Positions 54,511 through 64,000 of a stretch of 64,000 nt of DNA are shown here, one piece after another. This stretch comes from Ilyonectria destructans (taxonomy: Eukaryota > Ascomycota > Sordariomycetes > Hypocreales > Nectriaceae). Positions within the stretch are counted from its first letter, which is position 1, and every line of letters begins with the position of its first letter. A program made the translations under genes and the position numbers. Location of the stretch: NCBI GenBank assembly GCA_020740775.1, contig JAHEWK010000004.1, forward strand, positions 3,162,001 through 3,226,000, written 5' to 3'. The notes beneath the pieces were generated by a model, which saw only the letters and a list, made by a program, of their open reading frames with translations, made no database searches and was not told the DNA's origin.

Positions 54511-55414
54511 ATGACTAGTTCATCAGTTCAAAGTAGTCATGTTCGCCCGACTTTTGAACTGCGCGATCGCAACTACATCGTTACTGGTGGTGCGCAGGGC
54601 ATTGGGTTTGCTCTCACCCGCGCAATTTGCGAAATGGGAGGCAATGTCGCTGTGCTGGACATCCAAGAGCAGCCCGTGAAGGAATTTGATTCGCTAAAGG
54701 ATGAATTCGGCACCAAGGTGCTGTATTTCAAGACGGATGTGACGAACCAGCAGAGTCTAGAGACATCGTTCGAGAGCGCAGTTAGGGAGCTTGGATCAAT
54801 TGATGGTTGCGTGCCGTGCGCTGGGATTGCAATCGACAAGCCGTTTCTTGACCAAACTTGGGATGAGTTTACCAGGATCCAAGAGATCAACGTAAGCACT
54901 TTTCCCATGAATCACCTGTATGGCTCTGAGATGAGAATTAACCCGAGATATACTCTAGGTTCGAGGAACATTCTTCACGGCACAGCTTGTTGCTAGGCAG
55001 ATTATCAGCCAAGGAACTCCTGGTAGCATGGTATTGATTGCCTCCCAATCAGCGCACATCGCTCTCCCAGGTTATAGAATGGCTGCATATAATGCTTCTA
55101 AAGGCGCAGTCATGATGCTCGCCAAGGTGCTGGCAGTTGAGCTCGCACCAAGCAAAATCCGAGTCAACACCATCTCCCCGGGATTCGTCGACTCTGAAAT
55201 GACGCGAGCAGTCCGGGCAACAAAGTCTGAACGGGCTGGGGCTCAAATGTGGCTGTCACCGCCGAATCAACGTCTTAGTACGACGGATGATTTGACGGGC
55301 GCCGTGATCTACCTGCTTAGCGATGCAGCAAGGCATACTACGGCTGCGGATATACCTATCACAGGAGGGCTCCATGCAGGTACGATTGACGGCATTATTA
55401 GTTACGAAGTTTAG
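54511..55414 (+). CDS. Short-chain dehydrogenase/reductase in the aromatic cluster
   Basis: Two exons (54511-54891, 54959-55414) give 278 residues. Classical SDR motifs: NYIVTGGAQGIGFALTRAI (TGxxxGIG), DVTNQQ, the NAG-equivalent CAGIA, the catalytic Ser in VLIASQSAH and YxxxK in AAYNASKGAVMMLAK, then RVNTISPGFVDSEMT and a C-terminal DIPITGGLHAG. The loop after strand 2 is LDIQEQP, whose acidic residue favours NAD(H). The enzyme is cytosolic with an alcohol/ketone substrate not readable from sequence. Sitting between the regulator and the FMO gene, it may act on a ring or side-chain alcohol in the same pathway. A mannitol/sorbitol-dehydrogenase-like role is the main alternative. Confidence 0.9.
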
Positions 55415-56062
55415 TTAAACCTATGAAACTATGCGAGAATAATGCGATACAGTGGTAGCTGAGCAAGTGCCCCTACGCCAGTCTCATAAATATTGGCGAG
55501 TCATTTGTCCCTGACTCGTTTCACCACTGAAATGTGCCGATCGCGATGACACCAGCCCTCGCATGGAACGCAACAAGTCAGTCACTGAAGCCGTCCAACC
55601 TTAGTTCAGACTAGCTTCCCACTCGAAAGATTAGGGGTAGTTAGAGTGGCGACCTATCGGAACAAGACAAGTTGCTGGACCGGAACCGGAACTTCCGATC
55701 CCTGTCCTAATGGCTTGAATTCACACACAGGCTAATGGACGCCACTAGGTAGGAACCCATATTTCCCATAGCAGACCATAGATAATGCAGCACGGAAGCC
55801 ACAATAGTCTTGCTCCTATTCCGTGTTTGAACAAAACCTTGGACTAGCATGATAAGGAGGCTACCCGATATGAACACCTCAATAGCGTCGAACTAAGATA
55901 AGAACCATAGCAAAAGCTAATACCAAGCCTTCCCCACTGAAAAAGCGAGGAGCAACACCCCTTTTTCAAGCTCAGTTTCTGTACCAGATTCAATACGAAC
56001 CTCTTGCCAAGATTTGCAACCCCTCGACCCGAAAGACGTATCAGAATCTCCCCCTGGCCACG
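55415..56062. other. Intergenic upstream of the FMO-like gene
   Basis: No gene supported; contains the dense CGGAA cluster listed separately. Confidence 0.4.
55658..55697. promoter_or_regulatory. Dense CGGAA/TTCCG cluster upstream of the FMO-like gene
   Basis: CGGAA at 55658-55662, 55681-55685 and 55687-55691, then TTCCG at 55693-55697: four half-sites in 40 bp, the last two forming CGGAA-C-TTCCG. The cluster lies 366-405 bp before the ATG at 56063. Confidence 0.5.
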
Positions 56063-57836
56063 ATGGCAGGAGAGTATGATGTAGTGATTGTTGGTGCTGG
56101 TGAGTTGATCAACTTCTACAAGGAACATGGTGATAGAATGCATTTACTCACAAATCGCAGGTTGGTTTGGCCTGGCTGCTGCGAAGGCCTATGTCCAGCT
56201 TCATCCAGATTCTAAGTTTGCGGTCTTGGAATCTGCCGAGTCATGTGGCGGAACTTGGTCCAAGAATCGCCTCTACCCAGGCCTCAAGTCAAACAACATG
56301 ATTGGAACCTACGAATATCCGGATTTTCCTATGACGGAGGAAAAGTATGGTGTCAAACCTAACAACCATATTCCGGGAGCCGTCTTGCACCGCTACCTTA
56401 CCGACTTTGCCAAGCATTTCAATTTCTTCAACTCCATTCAATTTAACACAAGTGTTGACTTGGTAGAGCCTAATGGTTCAAATGGCTGGCGTCTATCTGT
56501 TACAACGCCAAGTGGTCCTCAATCCATCGAGACCGCCAAACTGATCCTTGCTACTGGACTCACGTCAACGCCGAATATTCCCGTGTATAAGAACTCGGAG
56601 AATTTCGGGGCTCCATTGTTCCACGCTAAAGACTTCTGCCGAGAGGCTCCAAACGTGGGGAAAATCAAGAACGCTGTAGTCGTTGGCGGCGCCAAGTCTG
56701 CGTTCGACGTCGCCTATGCCTTGGTCCTGGACGGGGCCGAAGTTGATTTGGTCATTCGACCCAATGGCCAAGGACCTGTCTGGATAGCGCCGCCTTTTGT
56801 CACACCGTTCAAGAAGCGATTAGATCAGCTTCTCAATGTTCGTTGGATGACGTGGTTTAGTCCATGTCCCTGGGGCGACGCAGATGGCCATTCCCGTGTG
56901 CGCCGCTTTCTCCATGGATCTGCCATAGGCCGATTCCTCGTCGATACGTTTTGGAAGGTTCTTGCTGGAGATGTTGTATCTGCCAATGCATATGATTCCC
57001 ATCCTGAGCTAAAGAAGCTCAAGCCGTGGAACTCGGCTTTCTGGATTGGCAGCGGGCTGAGCATTTTAAACTACGACACAAGTCTCTTCGACCTGGTTAA
57101 ACAGGGAAAGATTAAGGTTCATATCGACAACATTGTCCGATTAGAACGCAAGAAGGTCATTCTCTCATCTGGAGAAGCTCTAGATGCTGAAGTCCTCGTT
57201 CTGTCCACAGGTTGGAAGAAAGAATCGTCGATCAAATTTTCTGGTCTCGGCCCCGAAGGACTTGGCCTTCCGTACACCAAATCGGAGAAAGAGGTTCTCA
57301 ACCAAGAAGCAGACAAAAAGGTCCTGTCTCTATTTCCCCGCCTCAAAGACCAGCCGAAGCTCCGTTTTGAGCCCAAGGACATGGATCCCTTGCGGTACTA
57401 CCGTTTCATGGTTCCGGCCTCCATGGTTGGCTCCCGCAGCTTGGCATTTGCGGGCATGGTTTCCTCGGTCAGCACCTCGGTGTGCGCAACCATTCAAGGA
57501 CAGTGGATCTCTGCGTATCTTGATGGGAAGTTGGATCGTCTTCCGACCTCAATGACCGAGATCACAGACGAAATCATGCTACATACCCAGTGGGGTAAAT
57601 GGCGTTTTCCATGTGGCTATGGTGCCAGTCTACCAGACTTTGTTTTCGAAGGCCTGCCATATGCTAATTTATTGATGAAGGATCTTGGGCTAGGCATCAT
57701 CCGTAAAGGAAGTTGGTTATCTGAGTTAACCTCGCCGTATTTGCCAAGAGACTTTGGTGGACTTGTTGAGGAGTGGAAGGACATTCATAAAAGTGAATCA
57801 GCAGCCGAGCAGGAGGACAGTTTGAAGGAATTATAG
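56063..57836 (+). CDS. FMO-like FAD/NADPH-dependent monooxygenase
   Basis: Two exons (56063-56099, 56161-57836) give 570 residues. The short first exon supplies MAGEYDVVIVGAG, completing the FAD motif GAGWFG across the junction. Other signatures are VLESAESCGGTWSKNRLYPGL, the GxGxxG-like NADPH site VVVGGAKSAFDVAYALV (first Gly variant) and LVLSTGWKKES, the ATG-like strand. The FMO fingerprint FxGxxxHxxx(W/F) is not clear, so it is neither a textbook FMO nor a Baeyer-Villiger enzyme. Predicted role: NADPH- and oxygen-dependent oxygenation of a small hydrophobic substrate. The C-terminal helix region (LLMKDLGLGIIRKGSWL) could touch membranes. Position and upstream motifs tie it to the aromatic cluster. 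Confidence 0.88.
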
Positions 57837-58335
57837 ACGGAGATCTGGTTGAATCAACAAATAGATCGTTCCATCTTATACATATCCTCTTTAATAGCCC
57901 ATTTCAACATTACTGTATGAGCTCTGCATCTTCTGTTACCGGGTGTAGTGTTAAATGTCTGCTCCTGTTGTTTGCGGCCACTGTATGCCTTTGATGTATC
58001 TGATGATATTGAGTAATTAATATTGACTCCTGTACTCTACGTAAAGACATAAAGTGCCCTTGGGTTTGTAGAACGTAATAAACTGGGATGGATACCTTGG
58101 GTTTACTTATCAGTAGTAAAGGGTTCCAGTTTTACCACAAACTCTTTTTTTAACATGTCACATTCATCACTAGGACCGCTACGGAACGCGAAGTCGCAAT
58201 GTTGTAAATATCTGTGTCACAGATGACAACAGTGATACTGCCATTTGTATAAACTAGACTACCTCATTAACCTGATGAACACGTAGTTTCAACGGGGAAA
58301 TGGTGTGGTCAGCTGGAAAGCTCTATTTCAAGCCA
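57837..58335. other. Interval between convergent FMO and transporter genes
   Basis: A/T-rich 3' regions facing each other. No gene or repeat seen. Confidence 0.4.
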
Positions 58336-59915
58336 CTAGAGCTTCCATCGGAAGGAAGGATGCTTCCAGTCCAAATCTTCCTCCTGCTCCGATGCGGCAT
58401 CCATCGCTGCAAGTGCCTCAGCTTCATTTCTGTCTCTCGAAGCATTGTCTCTAATCATCCATACATGCGTTAGGGATGAGACGATCAAAATCGAGACAGT
58501 AGTTGCTAAGTTCAACCCATTACCGATAGGGTAGTCTGGGCCATCCCAAGACAGGAAAGACCATGTCGATATAAGCCCACCAATGCTTCCAAACATGGCA
58601 TTGATAGCAAAAGCTGATGACCTTGCTGTATCTGACACCACATTCGCAGAAGCTTGGCTGGTCGTTAACGTCCCTAAACTGAAGATGGAGGAAGCAACAA
58701 GGAAGATTGCTGCGTATCTGACTGTCGCGTTATCGGATGCGAGGAACATGATATAACCGACTATAACGAGAGGCGTGCAGAGAGTGGAAAAGATTTGACG
58801 TTGATCCATACGCCAACTCAGAAGCGCGAAGATGATTGTCAGAAAGGAGCCCATGACATACGGAGGAACTGTGTAAAGTTGTTGCTGGACAGTGGACTTA
58901 TCTCCGTAGATGGTGCGAACGATAGTCGGCGTAAAGAACGCAAGTCCTTGAGCGGTGATATTGGTGAATAGAAAGATCATAGCATTGCTCAAAACAACAG
59001 GGGATGTGATACCACGGATGAGCTTCTTCTTGTCGATTCGATCCAGCACCTTGGGTTGTTCCATTCTCTCAGATCGAATCCGTGCCTCGGCAAGCTCTTT
59101 CTCATCGTTAGAAAGCCAGTAAGCGGTGGCAGGGCGATCCGTTAATGTAATGAACCCAATAAGTCCGAGACCGATAGTGATGATTCCTTCTATCGCAAAT
59201 ATCATACGCCACGTCTTGAGAGTCCCAAAGTGATCTAGACGAAGGATTGCGGACGCGAGAAGGCCACCAAAAGCCCCAGATAAGGGTGCGCTGACGATGT
59301 AAAGGCCGATTCGAAAGGTGAGCTCAGATCGGCGATACCAACGAGACAGGTAGTATGCCATTCCTGGGTTCATACCGGACTCAAAGAGTCCGAGCAGGAA
59401 TCGCACACCCATTGCCTGTGGCACAGTGTCGACCCAAGCAGTTGCAATTGAGCAAGCTCCAAAGCATACAGTAAGTATGGGAAGGAACCAACCCGGGCCA
59501 ATGAGTTTGCAGACAATGTTGGATGGGATCTCAAAGAGAATGTAGGAAATGTAGAATATGGAGAGGGTCGCATTGTAGTCAAGCCCTGTCATATTAAGAT
59601 CCCCCTCTAGGCCAGCAATTCGAGCGTTTCCTGCACCAACGGTTAGCTAGACGCAGAATGTTGTGGCGGATTTGAGCCATACCAATATTAGCCCTGTCGA
59701 TGAAGCAAAATAAATAAATGAGAACAACAGTTGGCATGATCATCCAATCAATTTTACTTCGAAGACGACTCTCGGCTTTGGGGTCAAAAGCAATACTCGA
59801 GGAGCCGACCCTGACGCCTGTTAGATCAATGGCCACATCCAACGGGGGTTGGATCTTACCTCTCCAGTGCGCCATGTTCCAGCGAAGGAGGGGATTTCTC
59901 AGTGGAGTCACTCAT
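58336..59915 (-). CDS. MFS transporter, Dal5/TNA1-like anion:cation symporter
   Basis: Three exons (59915-59860, 59810-59683, 59630-58336) give 492 residues. The start MSDSTEKSPPSLEHGALER joins to RVGSSSIAFDPKAESRLRSKIDW, the standard N-terminus before TM1 (MIMPTVVLIYLFCFIDRANIGNARIAG). The family motif LDYNATLSIFYISYILFEIPSNIV is intact. GVRFLLGLFESGMNPGMAYYLSRWY in TM4 and the central-loop LTDRPATAYWLSNDEKELA also match. Dal5-type carriers import organic anions such as allantoate, nicotinate, tartrate and aromatic carboxylates at the plasma membrane. At the edge of an aromatic-acid gene set it is the likely uptake system, by inference. Its promoter has three CGGAA/TTCCG half-sites. Confidence 0.93.
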
Positions 59916-61459
59916 TGTGTCCGCCGATATCGTGATGGCTGGTTTCCGCTTTGGACAAGGGCGTGTTGTTCCTGATGGCAATGCGCTCTAGCAGTGTGAA
60001 GAACTTAAAGAGAGGCGAAGGAGGGACAATTTGCAGCCCTTATATTCGCGTTCTGTGTTCTTACAATAACAAGCATATTGTGATTAGCACAAAGAGCCGC
60101 CTCCCAAAACGTAAAGCGCAGAATTGAAACTAAGGTTAGTACAAGCGGAGAAAGATAATGCGGATAAGGGATTGAATACAGGAAGCCGGCGGATCAAATG
60201 CATGGGATGACGGAGTATGTAGGAAACCGACGGAACGATCCGAGTGGGCCTGGGGAGATATATACTTGGATGATGATTTGCTGTCATTCCGATGTGCTAG
60301 GGCATGGCATTCCGGTGATCCTGGTCGATAATGTGATGCGTATGGCTTGAAGATCGCAACACTTACTTCAATCTTGCTGATCAGGCGATTTTTTGTGGGA
60401 CATTTTAGACATTAGTTGCGCTCTTGTCTATGAAATCTACATAGAATCTGAAAGTTAAGAGCTGCTTGGAGGGCAGCAAGTTAATGGGCTCAGCATGGTT
60501 GATTCAGATTGGATATTGTTGGGACATTTTGGGACGATCAATACAAACAACTGATTCGGGACAATTCTGGTTACGGTTCTTCTATTCTGCATCAATGACT
60601 CGAGACTGAACCTCCGTGGGCATGACATGTGGACAAAAGGATAAGAAGGAGTAGGGCATGATTACTCTGCATCCTGGCATCCGAAATTCGGAATGCTATC
60701 TCTAACCCTTGTGAACGATAAGGAACCGCCCGTGAACCATCCCAGAAAGACAGGGATTGCTGTTCGCACCTCCAGATATCTTGCACGATGCGGTGACAGA
60801 TAAGCGATTCCCGACGACGCAAGCTAAGGCCCTCACTCAATGTATACTCTCCAACCGCTTCAGTGTGGAAAAGGGGAGAGAGAGAAGGGCCAGCAAGATC
60901 AGAGCTTCAATCGGACAATGATGGTGATTTCAAGATTGACTAAACGTGAAGTGACTCCGTGCGGTAAGAGGTAATTCTACAGATCAAAGTGCCTCAAATA
61001 ACAAATCATTTGGCCTCCGTCTTGGCTGGCCCGGGTAGCGGCCCGCGCCCTTGAGGGTGGCGGCCCGCGCACCACAGCAACGAGTCATGGATTTGCCAAG
61101 CAGGCTACCGAGGGTGCGAATTCTGTACATCACGGATATTCCCTCAAAGTCTGTCAGTGAACTCGAGCAATTAATTGTTCTACAGACTTTAGGAAGCCAG
61201 GCCAAGACGGTGTGCCGCGGTCTAGCTCTTTGAATACAAGGCGTGGGGTAGCCTTTTGGGGAGGTGATTCAAGACCTCGAAACACCGATGCATGTATCCC
61301 CATTCTGAGAAGACTGGGTGCGAGAAAGAAAATGGTCAGCATCAGGGGCTTCTCCAGTAACGGGCGGTTTAAATGCAGTCTGTACATACCGAACTTGTTT
61401 GGCAGCAGAGCGCACTCAATTGGCTCTGAGCACGGCAGATACTCTGGAATGCCGAGAAA
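59916..61459. other. Intergenic, no gene supported
   Basis: 1.5 kb with short domain-free frames. The part next to the transporter start holds the CGGAA/TTCCG elements. Confidence 0.4.
60231..60314. promoter_or_regulatory. CGGAA/TTCCG elements upstream of the anion transporter
   Basis: CGGAA at 60231-60235, TTCCG at 60287-60291 and 60310-60314, about 315-400 bp before the ATG at 59915 (minus-strand gene). Confidence 0.4.
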
Positions 61460-62130
61460 CTAGAAGGAACGGATGAAGCTTTGGAACAAGTTAGCAATTG
61501 TCTGAGTGTGCTCGTCGCAGGTTGCTAGCGATGCTGGGAACTGACGATCAACGCATGTGTAACCACCATTTCCGATATAAGTACAGCATTGAAGAGCCGA
61601 ATTGGATGCATTGGGGCATGCAACATAGGTGTTCGGGGGCTCAACGGTAGAAGTGACTGTGGCGACGGCAGTGATAGTTGAGGTAATCATAGCAGGTGAA
61701 ACGGTGATGGTAGGTGCTGTGTATCCAGCGCAGGAACAAGCTGTGCTGAATCGATTTTTACTATCACAATGGCCGGCAAAATCAGGGATGACCTTATCGT
61801 CTTCTGCAATGAGCCGACGAAATGGGACATTTTGTTGGGGCACAGCGGTGACGGTGACAATTGCGGTAGACACGAACTCAGTGACAAAGGTGGTCCTGGG
61901 TAATATTGGTCAGTAACAGAGAAGATCCTCGCATCTTGGTAGGGGAATATTTCATACGAGGGTTCCGCGGTGGTATAAACGCAGTCAAGGAATGCTGCGC
62001 AGGCTTGGCTAACGACTTCCTCAGACTGGCCGGATTGAGTGAGGTCGCGGGCACATGCGTCATTACAAGTGCCACACGGACTGGCCATTCCGCCCGAGAC
62101 GAGGACAGCGACAAGGAAAGTAAACTTCAT
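61460..62130 (-). CDS. Small secreted Cys-containing protein with Thr/Val-rich middle
   Basis: Two exons (62130-61958, 61895-61460) give 202 residues. The signal peptide is clear (MKFTFLVAVLVSGGMAS, cleavage before PCGTC). The mature N-terminus has CGTCNDACARDL and a second Cys pair (CAAFLDC), which suits a small disulfide-bonded module. After the splice a Thr/Val-rich repeat-like section (TTFVTEFVSTAIVTVTAVP, then TITVSPAMITSTITAVATV) resembles O-glycosylated cell-wall linkers. The C-terminus carries CPNASNSALQCCTYIGNGGYTCVD. I do not recognise the family; a cell-wall or effector-like role is possible but unproven. The ATG at 62130 is preferred over one 63 bp upstream because it starts the signal peptide. 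Confidence 0.75.
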
Positions 62131-63200
62131 CGTGATGACGAGAGAAAGAGAGGGTAATGAGCGTGGGACGTGACCTGGAAAGACTTCTTTCAACCTGGGG
62201 AGGGAGGCCGAGATTGTTTCTTATGGACTTGGGAGATCAATGGAAGGCGACGTTAATCTCCCTCGTCAAGAGCTAGCACGCGTTAAAAACAGCGAAATCA
62301 ATAGTCAACGATCTTCTTAGCTCAATTGAGCTGTGGGCGCAAAATTAGAGAGACGCTATTGTGCGGGCTAGCACATCTAGCCGGGTACGTTGGTCATAAA
62401 TTGGACATAATCCAATTAAGAGAGACAGTTTTCAGGATAACAAATTGCACCAAAATATGGCGTCCAATAATTCCACACTAGGGTAGTCTGAATTTCTTAC
62501 CTGCTTCCGACAAGCTCAGCTACTCATCCTTGTTATCCATCTAACTAGACTTTGAATGAGATACCAGGAGGTAGCATAAGGTACCGTGGATGCAGCCATT
62601 TAGAGATACGTGGACTCAGCCGCAACACACCGGGCACACCACGGTATCATACCTGTTACAACATGGGACACTAGGCATTACTTAGAGATAGATGGCTCTG
62701 CTTCAGTAAGCTGGCCCGATGGCTTGAGCTAAAGAATAAGAAGATAAGGGAGAAATCCACAAACTCGCTTGAGCCCTGGTGAGCAGACGCTTTTATGGGA
62801 CATCATAGATGTTGGTCAAACTATTGTTTATGGAGCTTAGCTATTTTCGTGGAAAGTCAGGGCCAAGAAGACATAACTCTACCAAATTACTCAGAGACGA
62901 AACTCAAGCATACCAAAATCCATTTCCATTTCCAGAGCTGAGCTCCCGCCGCTCTAAGCTAAGATGTTCTGTCTTTGCCTCAGTCGAAAACCTCGGCTTA
63001 ACACCCGGGGCTCTGCCAACCGAACCGCCCGAGCTGGAGGTGGACGCCACAGTCGTAGGTATTGATCCCCTACTGATCTCGGCCGGTCAAGACGCCACCA
63101 TTACTTCCTCGGAACCCTAAGAGGCGATATGAGGTCAAGGCTGAGTTGCTACCGGTTCATGGGATTAAGGCTAACTGGAGGGATTTGTATTGTACGAGAC
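62131..63200. other. Intergenic, possible relic 5' part
   Basis: No gene supported. The open frame 62809-63120 precedes the ankyrin relic and could be its decayed upstream portion, but no domain is visible. Confidence 0.3.
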
Positions 63201-63420
63201 TGCTATTTATCTTCTGCCACCGAAAAACGACATGAAGCCATGGTCAAACTCCTTCTAGTGTAAGGAATGGAGATTGGCTCACAGGATGAGTTCCGTCGGA
63301 CACCATTTTCTCATGCTACCTAGCAAGGACAAAAGGCGATCATTAAACTCTTTCTAGCACAAGAAGTCAAGGTTGACTCAATGGACATCGATCGTCGGAC
63401 GCCACTGTCACGGAGGAAGG
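63201..63420 (+). pseudogene. Ankyrin-repeat relic
   Basis: One frame reads LSSATEKRHEAMVKLLLV-*-GMEIGSQDEFRRTPFSHAT-*-QGQKAIIKLFLAQ and then VDSMDIDRRTPLS. The pattern (RTPLSxAxxxGHExxVKLLL, 33-residue spacing) is the ankyrin consensus of fungal ankyrin/NLR proteins. Two in-frame stops, no start and no flanking domain mark it as a fragment of a dead gene. Confidence 0.6.
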
Positions 63421-64000
63421 ACATGATGCTTTGTGGCGCTTCTCCAAACAGAACCGCTTGTGGATAGTGTTCGCAGAAGTCTGCAATTCATAGAATGAAC
63501 ATGTGAATTAGGGTAACAAAACAAATCTCAGCAAAGTAGAGCATTTTTGAACGACGAATAGAAACGCTCCGTTAGAATTATGCAGCTGGCTATCTACCTC
63601 TTCGAGGGCGAGTTGCTGGCACGATGGTAAAAAGAAATACAGTTTATTTTGGCAATTTTAGCAATTTAAAAACTCAACGCTTCCGGCTGATAGAGCACTC
63701 TCTGACTTTTTTGTCGGCCAAAAGGTGGTGTCGGTCGAAACGCCTACATCTTGCCTACCCTACATCGTTAGTCGCAGTCTGGATAACTTTCAGCCGTCTT
63801 TTCTCATATTAGCATGGCTGACTACGACGAATCGATCGATACGGGCGAGAAATGGCATATTGGAGAGTTCTACGCGCACCGAGGGTTAATCCCCTATTGA
63901 GGCATGGCTAGGGGATCAATTCTAGGAACAGCTGCAGGAGGAGTTGCAAGAACAACATGAGGCTGGGAATGACTGGGATATAGATTGCTGCTGATTGGAA
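63421..64000. other. Right edge, no assignable gene
   Basis: A short plus-strand reading near 63814 (MADYDESIDTGEKWHIGEF) is closed by a stop after 28 residues. The following sequence is Gln/Glu-rich in fragments. It may belong to the same decayed locus as the ankyrin relic or to a gene outside the window. Confidence 0.3.

Noticed and set aside
1..64000. CRISPR arrays, rRNA genes, intact transposons, viral genes
   Set aside because: None seen; the short tandem repeats present lack spacer structure, and the organism is a fungus.

Overview
This window is from a filamentous ascomycete (Pezizomycotina, most likely a Sordariomycete; that rank is an inference). Genes are monocistronic and lie on both strands. 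They carry short introns of about 45-85 bp with GTRNGT...YAG borders. Fungal-only families are present: a HET domain, a HeLo-like STAND N-terminus, Zn2Cys6 and a flavocytochrome b2-type enzyme. No tRNA, rRNA, CRISPR array or intact transposon was seen. Three gene relics at the window edges carry in-frame stops; in the two left-hand relics several of these fit C-to-T (RIP-like) decay of CAA/CAG or TGG codons.

Region 1 (1-12.2 kb) resembles a self-recognition island. It holds a decayed multi-pass membrane protein gene, a decayed NACHT/HEAT-type NLR gene, an NmrA-like gene, an intact HET-domain gene, and a divergent pair in which an SPFH (flotillin-type) domain and a HeLo-like domain are each joined to their own hydrophobic multi-pass tail. 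Region 2 (13-38 kb) is mixed: a secreted HEXXH metalloprotease, a seven-exon SDR, a secreted metallo-beta-lactamase-fold protein, a sugar transporter, an amino-acid permease, a one-chain zinc-macrodomain/SirTM sirtuin, an unknown secreted protein, a GMC flavin oxidoreductase and a permuted-papain-fold candidate.

Region 3 (38.7-59.9 kb) looks like a catabolic cluster for aromatic acids. It contains a benzoylformate-decarboxylase-type ThDP enzyme, an aldehyde dehydrogenase, a cytochrome b5-FMN 2-hydroxyacid dehydrogenase, a BBE-type FAD oxidase, a UbiD decarboxylase divergently paired with its UbiX/PAD1 prenyl-FMN synthase, a Zn2Cys6 regulator, an SDR, an FMO-like monooxygenase and a Dal5-type anion transporter. 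The first three enzymes match mandelate to benzoylformate to benzaldehyde to benzoate. CGGAA/TTCCG elements are concentrated upstream of most of these genes and are a candidate binding site for the cluster's own Zn2Cys6 protein.

The right end (60-64 kb) has a small secreted protein gene and an ankyrin-repeat relic. Exon borders were worked out by eye from splice signals and frame continuity, so they are predictions.
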